The notes beneath the pieces were generated by a model. That model was not told the origin of the DNA. It did not search any database and was given only the letters and a program-made list of their open reading frames with translations. Below are positions 1-9,673 of a stretch of DNA of 64,000 nucleotides, in pieces. The DNA lies in contig NZ_JOMR01000001.1 in the NCBI RefSeq assembly GCF_000711195.1, forward strand, positions 1,550,001-1,614,000, read 5' to 3'. The position numbers and the translations under genes were made by a program. Numbering within the stretch: position 1 is the first letter of the stretch; the number at the start of each line of letters is the position of its first letter. The stretch comes from Thiomicrospira pelophila DSM 1534 (GTDB lineage Bacteria; Pseudomonadota; Gammaproteobacteria; Thiomicrospirales; Thiomicrospiraceae).

Positions 1-763
1 CTGATAGAGACGTCTGTGAGCTAGGTGAGGATTCAGAGGTAATCGGTGCCTCGATAATCACTTCGGCACCATCGCCATCAATCCATTCAAACACTTCTTT
101 AATATCTTCTAACTCAATTTCCATACCCGATAAAAGCAAAGTCCAACAGATGTGTAACTCTTCTGGATTGAAGTTTTCGATACCCGGTAAATTACTAGTA
201 TGAGCGGTTACCTCAAGGTTACCCAAAGTTTGAAGCTCGCGGAAAATACGAATTGGTTCATTACCAGTTTTCAATAAACCTTTTTCTGGTTTCAGCTGAA
301 TAACCCAGCTACTAGGCGCCTCACTTTTTACGGCAGCATCCGTAGCAGCCGCTTCAGGTACATTAATATTTGAAGCTGAACCACCCAATATAGCCTCAAG
401 CCTAGCCTGCACTTCTGACGCGCGAACTTCGTCAATTTGATCGTGGTTTTGCAATCTAGTCAACATATCACGTAACACATCAACCGCGGCCAACATGGCA
501 TCTATCGACTCTTGCGTAACGTCACGCTTGTAATCGCGCATTTCATCCAACAAGGTTTCCAAAACATGCGTAAAACCGGCAATCTCAATAAAGCCAAAAG
601 TCCCGCTACCCCCTTTTATAGAGTGAGCTGCACGAAAAATTTCATTGATTTTTTCTGAGTCTGGACGACCTGGTGGCAATTCGAGCAAACCGGTTTCCAT
701 GATTGCTAAGCCTTCAAAGCTTTCCTCTAAATATGTTTGTCGAAACGTTTCCATCATGTCCAT
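1..763 (-). CDS. cheA: Chemotaxis histidine kinase CheA, N-terminal part (cut by window edge)
   Basis: CheA autophosphorylates on a histidine of its Hpt domain and passes phosphate to CheY and CheB in the chemoreceptor array. About 254 codons lie in the window; the dimerisation, kinase and CheW-like domains would lie beyond position 1. The Hpt domain occupies about residues 1-110, with the phospho-acceptor His47 in the motif AAHSIKGGSGTFGF. A second folded region at about residues 155-245 begins SSWVIQLKP and looks like the CheY/CheB-binding P2-type domain. The ATG at 763 is chosen because GAGGA lies just upstream on the minus strand. It follows cheD, 106 bp away on the same strand, so a chemotaxis operon running out of the window is likely. 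The protein reads open to the window edge with no frameshift. Confidence 0.9.
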   Translation of the reverse strand, partial: MDMMETFRQTYLEESFEGLAIMETGLLELPPGRPDSEKINEIFRAAHSIKGGSGTFGFIEIAGFTHVLETLLDEMRDYKRDVTQESIDAMLAAVDVLRDMLTRLQNHDQIDEVRASEVQARLEAILGGSASNINVPEAAATDAAVKSEAPSSWVIQLKPEKGLLKTGNEPIRIFRELQTLGNLEVTAHTSNLPGIENFNPEELHICWTLLLSGMEIELEDIKEVFEWIDGDGAEVIIEAPITSESSPSSQTSLS

Positions 764-869
764 GATTTTTTCCTCAGAAAACAATTACCATTCAACCAGG
801 TTATGTCATAAACCTGACTCCAACAATTACGCCGGCTAAAACTACAATTTATGCAGACATTGTAGCTTA

Positions 870-1445
870 TTAAAACAACTCAACATCACCTTCAACCGGT
901 TTATGTTCAATGTTTTGAAAGTATCGACTCTCTTGATCAACCAACGATTGGTTATGCATCGCATTCAAGCGCCGAACTCGCACCCGTCCAGATAACGGAT
1001 AATAAATAACTTTGCGTGGATACACATCACCAATATCTTGTGAAACTACTTTAAAGCCTTCGGTATAAATATAGTCAAACACAAACCCTATGTTATACCA
1101 ACCAATATTGGTCATTGAACTCATTATGCGACCGCCACCAAAAATTTTAAACTCTAATCGGTTACGCATCGCACCTGAACTCAACAAGGCATTAATCATA
1201 TTTTCCATCGCATAGTTACCATAGCGGTTAGCGTCTGAAAGCTCAATACCTCGCGCATTGTTTTTATCCACCGGCAACATAAAATGATTCATACCACCGA
1301 TACCTGACACCGGATCGCGAACACATGCCGAAATACACGAGCCTAAAACCGTTTCAATTCGTTCTTCTTGACGTGTTACATAATATTCGCCAGGCAAAAT
1401 TTTGATGGTAGGAATACCCTCAGCTGGATCAATACTTCTTTGCAT
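870..1445 (-). CDS. cheD: Chemoreceptor glutamine deamidase CheD
   Basis: CheD deamidates glutamines in chemoreceptors and, in many bacteria, interacts with CheC or receptors to tune CheA activity. The 191-residue protein has the family's catalytic pair: Cys37 in VLGSCISACV and His54 in GGMNHFMLP, 17 residues apart, the same spacing as in Thermotoga CheD (Cys27/His44). No signal peptide or membrane segment is seen, as expected for a cytoplasmic enzyme. The ATG at 1445 has only a weak purine-rich ribosome site (AAGAAG). It sits directly upstream of cheA on the same strand, so its role in the chemotaxis system is well supported by context. The stretch up to tadA (1446-1589) is AT-rich and probably holds its promoter. 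Confidence 0.92.
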   Translation of the reverse strand: MQRSIDPAEGIPTIKILPGEYYVTRQEERIETVLGSCISACVRDPVSGIGGMNHFMLPVDKNNARGIELSDANRYGNYAMENMINALLSSGAMRNRLEFKIFGGGRIMSSMTNIGWYNIGFVFDYIYTEGFKVVSQDIGDVYPRKVIYYPLSGRVRVRRLNAMHNQSLVDQESRYFQNIEHKPVEGDVELF

Positions 1446-1589
1446 AAAATTTATAACTTCTTAGAAGACTAAATATAGCCATAATACCGTTTGACTAAGA
1501 TAAATTCCAGCAACTCGCCATCAGATCAACAACAAATATCATAAAATTCAAATTAAATACTCTGAATCAATTAATCCAATTTGTCGACT

Positions 1590-2153
1590 TTAAGAATCCT
1601 GAATTGGTAAATTTTGTCTAAGTAACCGATGTTGCTCGCGTCTTTTTTTGAAAAACCCAGATAACAGTGCTGAACACTCCGATGCCAATACACCGGATTT
1701 GATAGGAATTTGATGATTAAAAGCCGAGTAATTGACTAAATTTAAGACCGAACCAGCCGAACCTGTTTTAGGGTCGGACGCTCCAAAAACCAGACGCTTT
1801 AATCGCGCATGCACCATCGTTGTGGCACACATGGCACATGGCTCTAGAGTTACATATAATTCGCAATCTGGTAGCCGATAATTATTAAGCTTTTCACCCG
1901 CTTCTCTAAGTGCAACAATCTCAGCATGAGCGCTCGGATCGTGACAGGTGATTGATCGATTAAAACCGGTGGCGATTAACTCATCGTCTTTTACAACAAT
2001 CGCGCCTACCGGCACCTCACCTAAGGCCTCAGCTTGTTCAGCTAAAGCGATGGCATGGCGCATCCAAAAAGCATCTCGCTCTTCAGCCACCAAGCCTGGT
2101 GGACAGTGTGACGGAACCAAGTCTTGCTTGAACGCCACTCTATTCCCATTCAA
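1590..2153 (-). CDS. tadA: tRNA-specific adenosine-34 deaminase TadA
   Basis: TadA converts the wobble adenosine of tRNA-Arg(ACG) to inosine. The zinc-dependent cytidine/adenosine deaminase signature is complete: His76-Ala-Glu78 ([12 protein letters not shown]) and Cys106/Cys109 in LEPCAMC. The 187-residue reading starts at a TTG that overlaps the end of guaA by 14 bp; a GTG at 2138 (Val6) is an alternative. Relative to E. coli TadA (167 aa) the N-terminus is about 19 residues longer, and this extra stretch contains CPPGLVAEE, encoded by a one-mismatch copy (2087-2102) of the window's dispersed palindrome. If neither upstream start is used, translation would have to begin near Met31, which would cut into the family's first helix, so the extension is probably real. 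Translational coupling to guaA is likely. Confidence 0.92.
   Translation of the reverse strand: MNGNRVAFKQDLVPSHCPPGLVAEERDAFWMRHAIALAEQAEALGEVPVGAIVVKDDELIATGFNRSITCHDPSAHAEIVALREAGEKLNNYRLPDCELYVTLEPCAMCATTMVHARLKRLVFGASDPKTGSAGSVLNLVNYSAFNHQIPIKSGVLASECSALLSGFFKKRREQHRLLRQNLPIQDS
2087..2102. repeat. Dispersed palindrome variant (ACCAAGCCTGGT core) in tadA
   Basis: CCACCAAGCCTGGTGG, one mismatch from the perfect palindrome. It encodes PPGLV in the N-terminal extension of TadA. Confidence 0.8.
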
Positions 2154-3720
2154 TCGTCGCAGGTGGCTTACTTGATATATCGTAAGTCACACGTGAAATT
2201 CGCGGAATTTCATTAATAATACGGTTAGACACTTTTTCTAGAAAATCATATGGCAAATGCGCCCAACGAGCCGTCATAAAGTCAATCGTTTCAACAGCAC
2301 GCAAACTAACCACATAATCGTAACGACGCGCATCACCGACTACACCGACCGACTTAACCGGCAAAAATACGGTAAAAGCTTGCGAAGTTTTGTCATACAA
2401 ATCCGCTTTGCGAAGCTCTTCGATAAAGATATGGTCAGCCAAACGCAGAATATCGGCATACTCTTTTTTAACTTCGCCTAGAATACGCACACCTAAACCT
2501 GGACCTGGGAACGGATGACGATAAACCATGTCTACCGGTAAGCCTAACTCGACACCTATTTTCCGAACTTCATCTTTGAACAATTCGCGTAATGGTTCAA
2601 GTAAAGATAACGCCATATCTTCAGGCAAACCACCCACATTGTGATGTGATTTAATCACTTTTGCTTTACCGGTTTTAGAACCTGCTGATTCAATTACGTC
2701 TGGATAAATCGTGCCCTGAGCTAACCACTTAACATTGGTTAATTTAGACGACTCCTCATCAAATACTTCAATAAACGTGTATCCGATGATTTTTCGTTTT
2801 TTCTCTGGATCCGCTTCACCTTCAAGCTTGTCCATGAAACGTTTCTCGGCATTCACACGAATCACTTTGACCCCCATGTTTTGCGCAAACATAGCCATCA
2901 CTTGATCGCCTTCTTGGTGACGCAATAAGCCGTGATCGACAAACACGCAAGTTAACTGGTCACCAATCGCCTTATGTAATAAGGCCGCCACCACGGAGGA
3001 ATCAACCCCACCGGACAGACCTAGCAACACATCATCAGAACCAACTTGTTCACGAATACGTGCAATGCTATCTTCTACAATATTAGCGGTTGTCCAAAGC
3101 TTCTCACAGCCACAAATTTGGGTTACAAAACGCTCAAGAACTCTCAAACCTTGCTTTGTATGCGTGACTTCTGGGTGAAACTGAATACCATAGAAATGCT
3201 TAGATTCATCCGCCATCCCAGCAATTGGACAACTTTCGGTGCTCGCCATCAACTTAAAGCCAGATGGCATCACATCAACACGATCACCATGCGACATCCA
3301 AACATCCAATAACCCGTAACCTTCCGGCGTGACATGATCCTCAATATCACGTAGTAAATCAGTATGACCTCTCGCACGAACTTGGGCATAACCATATTCA
3401 TGCTCATCCGCGTTGATCACTTTGCCGCCTAACTGAGCGGCCATGGTTTGCATGCCATAACAAATACCCAAAACCGGCACACCCAAATCAAACACCAGGC
3501 CTGGTGCTTTCGGTGCATCATCGCCCGTCACCGTTTCTGGACCTCCAGACAAGATAATCCCTTTCGCACCAAACGCCTGAATCACATCCAAGTCAACATC
3601 CCAAGGCTCGATTTCACAATAGACCCCAATTTCACGAATTCGACGTGCAATTAACTGGGTATACTGTGAACCAAAGTCTAGAATTAAAATACGATGATCG
3701 TGAATTGAATGCTGTGTCAT
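2140..3720 (-). CDS. guaA: GMP synthase (glutamine-hydrolysing)
   Basis: GuaA aminates XMP to GMP with glutamine and ATP, the last step of guanine nucleotide synthesis. The N-terminal class I glutamine amidotransferase domain has its nucleophile Cys87 in VLGICYGMQ and the HPEVTHT histidine/glutamate pair. The ATP-pyrophosphatase loop [11 protein letters not shown] follows, and the C-terminal dimerisation domain ends in KPPATIEWE, typical of the family. I start at the ATG at 3720 (526 aa, close to E. coli's 525). An upstream in-frame TTG at 3753 lies inside a terminator hairpin and is unlikely. Residues 73-76 (PGLV) are encoded by a perfect copy of the dispersed palindrome. The gene lies 71 bp downstream of guaB, separated by a terminator-like hairpin. 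Confidence 0.96.
   Translation of the reverse strand: MTQHSIHDHRILILDFGSQYTQLIARRIREIGVYCEIEPWDVDLDVIQAFGAKGIILSGGPETVTGDDAPKAPGLVFDLGVPVLGICYGMQTMAAQLGGKVINADEHEYGYAQVRARGHTDLLRDIEDHVTPEGYGLLDVWMSHGDRVDVMPSGFKLMASTESCPIAGMADESKHFYGIQFHPEVTHTKQGLRVLERFVTQICGCEKLWTTANIVEDSIARIREQVGSDDVLLGLSGGVDSSVVAALLHKAIGDQLTCVFVDHGLLRHQEGDQVMAMFAQNMGVKVIRVNAEKRFMDKLEGEADPEKKRKIIGYTFIEVFDEESSKLTNVKWLAQGTIYPDVIESAGSKTGKAKVIKSHHNVGGLPEDMALSLLEPLRELFKDEVRKIGVELGLPVDMVYRHPFPGPGLGVRILGEVKKEYADILRLADHIFIEELRKADLYDKTSQAFTVFLPVKSVGVVGDARRYDYVVSLRAVETIDFMTARWAHLPYDFLEKVSNRIINEIPRISRVTYDISSKPPATIEWE
3493..3506. repeat. Dispersed palindrome CACCAGGCCTGGTG, coding copy in guaA
   Basis: Perfect 14-bp palindrome in the guaA reading frame, encoding PGLV (residues 73-76) between the first strand region and the catalytic cysteine of the amidotransferase domain. 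Confidence 0.9.
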
Positions 3721-3730
3721 AGGGTGTCCA

Positions 3731-3761
3731 TATAAAAATAAAAGCAGAGCCAAGGCTCCGC
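3731..3761 (-). terminator. Terminator-like hairpin between guaB and guaA
   Basis: On the minus strand an 8-bp stem (arms 3744-3751 and 3754-3761, one G-U pair, two-base nominal loop) is followed by a T-rich run at 3731-3743. It sits between the guaB stop and the guaA start, only about 10 bp before the guaA ATG. It could terminate guaB transcripts or act as an attenuator setting the guaA/guaB ratio. Confidence 0.6.
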
Positions 3762-3791
3762 TTAATGAAAAAAAGGATAACGAATTTTAAA

Positions 3792-5264
<1,473 letters not shown>

Positions 5265-5411
5265 TCACAATTCTTTATAGGCTGATTAGATTTTTTATTG
5301 CCAGTTAGTAAAAACCAAATTAAAAAGATTTTCCTTTTACTTTTCAATGCACTAGCAAAAAAAAAGATGTCTCATTCGACAAAATGGCCCAAAATTTTAA
5401 AAATTTCCCCT

Positions 5412-5440
5412 ATTATAAAGTTTGACAGCGACGGGGTAAA
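5412..5440 (-). promoter_or_regulatory. Candidate guaB promoter
   Basis: On the minus strand a perfect TATAAT (5412-5417) is preceded at 17 bp by TTTACC (5435-5440), four of six matches to the -35 consensus. It lies about 160 bp upstream of the guaB GTG. A TTGACA on the opposite strand (5422-5427) overlaps it, and a 10-bp palindrome ACGTATACGT (5448-5457) follows, so this may be a divergent control region for guaB and the small lipoprotein. The rest of 5253-5575 is AT-rich with no gene seen. Confidence 0.45.
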
Positions 5441-5575
5441 CTTAATAACGTATACGTAAATACGAAAAACAGAAAAAATGTCTGTTCGTACTTTAGCTTT
5501 TTTTGTTCATCCTATACAATTAAAACTGTGATTAACACAATAAAAAATAAAAGCTCATCTAATCTGGAGGAATAC

Positions 5576-5893
5576 ATGAAAAAATTACTAGTTGGTGCAA
5601 CGGTTCTAGCCACTCTAACCCTAGGTGCTTGCGCGCACAATCAGCATAGCGATAACTACTCAGCGTTAGTTGAGGAAGCAAAGGCTAAACAAGCCATCTC
5701 TGAAGAGAACCAAAATGTTTGGAAACAGAAAAAAATGAAAAAGCCTTATGTTGAGCATTATTTAGAGGAAGCTGAAAAAGCACGCCTTGAATCTGTTCGT
5801 TTAGCTAAAGAAGCCGTACGTTCAGCGGATGCACAAATCGCACAAACTAAAGAAGCGCAAGATCTAACTCCTGGTTGGTATCAAAGCAAATAA
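5576..5893 (+). CDS. Small alpha-helical lipoprotein, possibly SoxK-like
   Basis: A 105-residue predicted lipoprotein: the signal peptide MKKLLVGATVLATLTLGAC has a lipobox LGAC with the lipidated Cys19, and position +2 is Ala, which suggests outer-membrane sorting. The mature part is charged and almost entirely helical, with an Ala/Glu/Lys-rich stretch (AEKARLESVRLAKEAVRSAD) of coiled-coil type, ending in TPGWYQSK. The ATG at 5576 is chosen for the strong site CTGGAGG; an upstream in-frame ATG at 5528 would destroy the signal peptide. The overall shape resembles small Lpp-like lipoproteins and also SoxXA-binding proteins (SoxK) of sulfur oxidisers; the second is only a guess from the helix/Ala/Gln pattern. 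It is a single-gene unit closed by a strong terminator. Confidence 0.8.
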   Translation: MKKLLVGATVLATLTLGACAHNQHSDNYSALVEEAKAKQAISEENQNVWKQKKMKKPYVEHYLEEAEKARLESVRLAKEAVRSADAQIAQTKEAQDLTPGWYQSK

Positions 5894-5911
5894 GCGAAAT
5901 GCTTAATTTAG

Positions 5912-5935
5912 AAGCCGGCGCCAGCCGGCTTTTTT
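5912..5935 (+). terminator. Rho-independent terminator of the small lipoprotein gene
   Basis: A GC-rich 7-bp stem (AGCCGGC at 5913-5919 with GCCGGCT at 5924-5930, loop GCCA) is followed by six T residues. It starts 19 bp after the lipoprotein stop codon. Confidence 0.9.
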
Positions 5936-5966
5936 ATACCCTAATTTCTTAAACCTTATTCAACTC

Positions 5967-6635
5967 TCACTTACCCTTAAGGTAATCTGCATCACTAAAG
6001 CTACTGACCCACTCTGGCTTCATCAGCACAAGACTGGCTATTATAAACCCATTTAAAAAAGCTTCGGGTGCAACAAGCATCGGTATAAAAATCAAGAAGT
6101 TATAACGCAACTCTTCATAACTATATACCTCTCCCCAATACATAACGCCTGCTGCGCTTAACATCGCCAAAAGCGAGCCTAAACCCGCCGCTAAAAATCC
6201 ATTCAAAAAAACATAAACAAAAAAGTTTCGATCTAAGTATCGATAAGCTAGCTTATAAAGCCACCAAGTTAAAACGATTGGAATCGAGCCCATCAACAAG
6301 GCATTTAAACCAAACATACCCCAACCCTCTTCGCCGTTTATAGTGACACCTAGCAAGCCCAACGTCATCGCCATTAAGGCAAATTGTGGCCCAAACATCA
6401 AAGTAATAGTCGTCATCAATAAAAAATGAAAACTAAACCCTCCACTAATGCTCGCACTCATACTCCACAATAAAATCAATAAAAAAGCCGCGCCAAACCA
6501 AACATGTTGCGCATTTTTATCGTTTTTCACCTTATACCAAGGGGCCGTCTTTAGTGCCCACACCATCACGATTGAATAAATCCCCCAACCTGTAACAGCC
6601 CATTGCCAACCTAACAAACCATCGGGTAAATTCAT
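5967..6635 (-). CDS. CbiM/NikM-like energy-coupling-factor permease family membrane protein
   Basis: A 222-residue integral membrane protein with about six or seven hydrophobic segments. The start MNLPDGLLGW resembles the MHIPDG opening of CbiM/NikM, the substrate-binding subunits of ECF-type cobalt and nickel importers, and the internal FSFHFLLMTTITLMFGP also fits that family. The family's residue-2 histidine, a metal ligand, is asparagine here, so direct metal transport of the CbiM type is doubtful. No ATPase (CbiO) or CbiQ partner is next to it. The start at 6635 has AAAGGA upstream. It ends close to the lipoprotein terminator and runs toward it. Function is not known; the family call is moderately sure. 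Confidence 0.65.
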   Translation of the reverse strand: MNLPDGLLGWQWAVTGWGIYSIVMVWALKTAPWYKVKNDKNAQHVWFGAAFLLILLWSMSASISGGFSFHFLLMTTITLMFGPQFALMAMTLGLLGVTINGEEGWGMFGLNALLMGSIPIVLTWWLYKLAYRYLDRNFFVYVFLNGFLAAGLGSLLAMLSAAGVMYWGEVYSYEELRYNFLIFIPMLVAPEAFLNGFIIASLVLMKPEWVSSFSDADYLKGK

Positions 6636-6708
6636 GATTGCATCCTTTCTTTTACACTAAACCTCTCTAAGCTCTATAATACATTCTTTCACTCTATGAC
6701 CCAAAACC

Positions 6709-7125
6709 ATGCTTAAAGCTAAAATTATTTTTGCCCTATTTTACGACCTGCTATTACTATTCGCTATTTGGTTTGTGGCGGCGATACCCTTTGTCATCTG
6801 GCAAGGAGAGGGGTTTGAAAGCCAGCCGATGACCTTACTCGCTTTTCAAATTTACCTACTGGGTGTCAGCTATATTTATTTGAGTTATTTTTGGTTACAG
6901 ACTGGTCAAACACCTGGATTACGGAGTTGGAAATTGCGTCTGGTTCGAACTGACAACTACTTGCTTACCCGTCGCGATGCAACCATAAGATTTGTATTGA
7001 GCTTATTTTCCATCATCACACTTGGCTTCGGCTGGTTGTGGTTATGGTTCAGCAAAAACAACCAAAGTTTGCACGATCAACTATCTTTCACTCACATTGT
7101 TGATACAACAGATTCAGCTATATAA
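6709..7125 (+). CDS. RDD-domain membrane protein
   Basis: A 138-residue protein with three membrane segments: about residues 8-28, 43-64 and 94-114. The Asp in FYDLLLL in the first segment, the GQTPGLRSWKLRLVR loop and the C-terminal NQSLHDQLSFT are typical of the RDD family (Pfam RDD), whose members include putative ion antiporters; the function of this one is unknown. It ends 9 bp before serB on the same strand, so the two are probably co-transcribed. No strong ribosome site is seen before the ATG at 6709. Confidence 0.75.
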   Translation: MLKAKIIFALFYDLLLLFAIWFVAAIPFVIWQGEGFESQPMTLLAFQIYLLGVSYIYLSYFWLQTGQTPGLRSWKLRLVRTDNYLLTRRDATIRFVLSLFSIITLGFGWLWLWFSKNNQSLHDQLSFTHIVDTTDSAI

Positions 7126-7134
7126 AGGACAACC

Positions 7135-7965
7135 ATGTCGACTATTATAATTCACACACAGACCCTAAACTTTGAACAGATAAAAAGCTTCGAACGCCTT
7201 TATGGCAAACCCTATCAACACGCCCAACATTATAAAATTGAAACAGATAAACCTATTAACTCAGTGGAGTTGGCTGACCTATCAAAAGAACTTAATTTGG
7301 ATCTGAATGTCCTGCCTACAGGATTTAATCCTGCTGAAGTCAAACTGGTCATTAGTGACATGGATTCAACCTTGATCGCAATTGAGTGCATTGATGAAAT
7401 TGCTGATATGATGGATCTAAAACCCCAGGTGTCAGAAATTACAGAAGCCGCCATGCGGGGCGAGCTTAACTTTGAAGAGTCCCTCACACAGCGTGTCTCT
7501 TTATTAAAAGGTTTGGATATTCAAGCGCTGCAAAAAGTATACGATGAACGCTTAACACTGAACCTAGGAGCAGAAAAGTGTTTAGCCGGTTTAAAGCAAA
7601 AAAACATAAAATTTGCTCTAGTATCCGGTGGCTTTGACTTTTTTACTGATCGTTTAAAACAAACATTAAATTTAGATTTTGCACGCGCTAATAAACTAAA
7701 AATCGCTCAAGATCAGCTCACTGGTCAAATTGACGGTTCAATTATTGGAGCACAAGCAAAAGCGGATTTTTTACTCGAACTCTGTGAACAATTAGAAATA
7801 AAACCAAATCAAGTGATAGCGGTTGGTGATGGTGCAAACGATTTACTTATGATGTCTCAGGCCGGTTTAAGCATTGCTTATCATGCCAAGCCAAAAGTTC
7901 AGCAACAGGCTAGCTGTTCACTCAATTATCGAGGCTTAGACGCAATTTTGGATTTCGTTAACTAA
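7135..7965 (+). CDS. serB: Phosphoserine phosphatase
   Basis: SerB releases serine from phosphoserine, the last step of serine synthesis. The HAD-superfamily motifs are all present: SDMDSTL (nucleophile Asp75, acid/base Asp77), ALVSGGFDFF, and GDGANDLLMM near the C-terminus. The helical cap signature IECIDEIADM follows motif I directly. The first 65 residues form a small N-terminal domain seen in other proteobacterial SerB proteins. Length (276 aa) is normal. The ATG at 7135 has AAAGGA upstream. It lies 9 bp behind the RDD gene and ends in a bidirectional terminator. Confidence 0.93.
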   Translation: MSTIIIHTQTLNFEQIKSFERLYGKPYQHAQHYKIETDKPINSVELADLSKELNLDLNVLPTGFNPAEVKLVISDMDSTLIAIECIDEIADMMDLKPQVSEITEAAMRGELNFEESLTQRVSLLKGLDIQALQKVYDERLTLNLGAEKCLAGLKQKNIKFALVSGGFDFFTDRLKQTLNLDFARANKLKIAQDQLTGQIDGSIIGAQAKADFLLELCEQLEIKPNQVIAVGDGANDLLMMSQAGLSIAYHAKPKVQQQASCSLNYRGLDAILDFVN

Positions 7966-7998
7966 CAACTTCGCTTCTAAAATTGTGGAATATTCTGG

Positions 7999-8033
7999 CA
8001 ATAAAAAAGCGGGCTAGGCCCGCTTTTTTATTG
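7999..8033. terminator. Bidirectional terminator between serB and the metallo-hydrolase gene
   Basis: A 16-bp perfect inverted repeat with loop TAG: the core GCGGGC/GCCCGC is flanked by A6 on one side and T6 on the other, so it has a T-run on both strands. It serves two convergent genes. Confidence 0.92.
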
Positions 8034-8047
8034 CGTTTAAACTAAAT

Positions 8048-9046
8048 TCATGAAAATAAACTCATTTCAAACTCATGGTAAGCATCACTTACGAAACGGC
8101 CAATTGTATGCTCATAACCAGGCCACTTACTAGCCACCTTTTGCATAAATGGATGGGCTTCAATTTTCGGTTTGATTTCAAAATCCGACAAACCTTCGTC
8201 ATAATACTTGCCAACCGTGTTATATATCACTTCAAAAAACTCTTTTTGTTCTTTTACTAAAGCTTTACCGTCGTGCAAGCCGTGCCCAGGAATAAAGGTT
8301 TTAATATCCATATTTGCCAGCTCTTCCATTGCAGAAATAGAGCCTGGAAAACTGCCATCCGCCATGTTCGCAACACGACGCATCATCATATCACCACTAT
8401 ACAAAATCTTATCTTCAACCACTTCAACCGCTAAATCCGAGTCCGTGTGCACCTTACCCAAGTAATGAATTTTAAATGTAGTATCACCCATTTTAATCGT
8501 TTCACCACCATGCAACTCTTTAGTCGGAGGCGTTACCGCTGTTCCTGCAGTCGCGTTATTGGTGTTACGACTCATAAAGCCAACCCAAAATTCACCGGCA
8601 CCGTCTTTAACTTGCTGGATCACTTTTGGATGCGAGTAAATTTCAACATCAGGGTAAGCATCAACAAACGCCTGATTACCTAGCCAATGATCACCATGAA
8701 TATGTGTATTAATCACCTTAACAACTGGCTTATCGGTTACGGTTTTAATCTGACGAACTAACATTTCGCCAATTTGCAGCGAGCCGCCTGTATCCACAAC
8801 CATTACGCCTTCAGAGGTAACGATAAAACCCGGATTACTAAAAAAGCCTTGGTTTGAAGGGGATGGTTCACCATCCTGGGCTAAAAAGTAATAACAGCGA
8901 TTGGTTACTTTTGTGATGGGTACATTTGGCATATCTGGACCTTTTTCTACCCAATCATCGGCCGAATAAACCGGCTTCATCACCGAAAAACCAGCTAAAC
9001 CAGCGGTCAGACCAAAGGCTGACTTTAATAAATCACGACGCTTCAT
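8048..9046 (-). CDS. Exported metallo-beta-lactamase-fold hydrolase (SoxH-like)
   Basis: A 332-residue protein whose N-terminus MKRRDLLKSAFGLTAG is a twin-arginine signal (RRDLLK), predicting export of a folded metalloprotein to the periplasm. The metallo-beta-lactamase zinc motif THIHGDHW is complete (HxHxDH), followed by LGKVHTDSD, the bridging aspartate region YSGDMMM and the last ligand in FIPGHGLHD. Related proteins are found as SoxH in sulfur-oxidation clusters and as zinc hydrolases linked to quinoprotein systems; the substrate is not known. The ATG at 9046 has AAGGA six bases upstream. No sox genes are adjacent, so the SoxH link rests on resemblance and the inferred lifestyle only. 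Confidence 0.8.
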   Translation of the reverse strand: MKRRDLLKSAFGLTAGLAGFSVMKPVYSADDWVEKGPDMPNVPITKVTNRCYYFLAQDGEPSPSNQGFFSNPGFIVTSEGVMVVDTGGSLQIGEMLVRQIKTVTDKPVVKVINTHIHGDHWLGNQAFVDAYPDVEIYSHPKVIQQVKDGAGEFWVGFMSRNTNNATAGTAVTPPTKELHGGETIKMGDTTFKIHYLGKVHTDSDLAVEVVEDKILYSGDMMMRRVANMADGSFPGSISAMEELANMDIKTFIPGHGLHDGKALVKEQKEFFEVIYNTVGKYYDEGLSDFEIKPKIEAHPFMQKVASKWPGYEHTIGRFVSDAYHEFEMSLFS

Positions 9047-9142
9047 TTTGAATCCTTATATTTGTTAAATTCATCCAAAAATATCAGGGTTAATATTACT
9101 CTTCGGTGCCCAAAACTGCAACTCAAAAGCCCACCAACTAAG

Positions 9143-9188
9143 AACCATTATCATTTGTATTGACATAGCCATCTTGAACAATCATAAT
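9143..9188 (+). promoter_or_regulatory. Promoter of exbB2-exbD-tonB with an overlapping Fur-like site
   Basis: TTGACA (9160-9165), a 17-bp spacer and CATAAT (9183-9188) form a near-consensus sigma-70 promoter. Directly upstream and touching the -35 box, 9143-9161 read on the minus strand contains AATGATAAT, an exact match to the core of the Fur-box consensus. This placement fits iron repression of a TonB system. The promoter also argues that translation starts at 9246 and not at the upstream TTG at 9174. Confidence 0.6.
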
Positions 9189-9245
9189 CCAAGCACAATT
9201 TTTAAAGTACTTCTCGACTTTAAACAATCACAGGACTGCTTTAGC

Positions 9246-9671
9246 ATGCAAAATATACACCTCTACCTAGACATCACTTTTTTTAGCATTTTAGGCTTGA
9301 TGGGGTTTCTGGCCATCTGGATCACACTAGAGCGACTATTTTTATATCGCCGCTTGGATGTTAAGGCCTTTAACCATATAGAGCTGCTCAATATTGAAAT
9401 CACAAAAAACCTCACCACCCTCTCAACCATAGGTGCCAACGCACCTTATGTTGGACTTTTGGGTACAGTCATCGGCATATTAATTACTTTTTACGAAATA
9501 GGCCAACAAGACAGCCTCGAAACCTCTGTCATCATGACTGGTCTAGCACTCGCACTTAAACTAACCGCCGCTGGTATTGCGGTCGCAATTCCAGCCTTAA
9601 TGGCCTACAACGGTCTTTTGCGTCGAGTGGATGTTTTACAGGCACACTATAAAGTCCACCAGGATCAATAA
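9246..9671 (+). CDS. exbB2: TonB-system energiser ExbB, short type-2 form
   Basis: ExbB forms the proton-driven motor with ExbD that powers TonB and outer-membrane receptor transport. This is a MotA/TolQ/ExbB-family protein of only 142 residues with three membrane segments (about residues 9-32, 60-82 and 100-125). The conserved GANAPYVGLLGTVIGI and the C-terminal LKLTAAGIAVAIPALMAYN are clear. The short form without the long periplasmic N-terminus matches the type-2 ExbB known from epsilonproteobacteria. The ATG at 9246 is chosen since the upstream TTG at 9174 lies between the -35 and -10 boxes. It is followed after 2 bp by exbD. Confidence 0.88.
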   Translation: MQNIHLYLDITFFSILGLMGFLAIWITLERLFLYRRLDVKAFNHIELLNIEITKNLTTLSTIGANAPYVGLLGTVIGILITFYEIGQQDSLETSVIMTGLALALKLTAAGIAVAIPALMAYNGLLRRVDVLQAHYKVHQDQ

Positions 9672-9673
9672 GT

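Noticed and set aside
3721-3753. A longer GuaA starting at the TTG at 3753
   Set aside because: The codon lies in a terminator hairpin, lacks a ribosome site and would add 11 residues unlike any GuaA.
9174-9245. A longer ExbB starting at the TTG at 9174
   Set aside because: The TTG falls between the -35 and -10 boxes of the promoter and would precede the transcription start.
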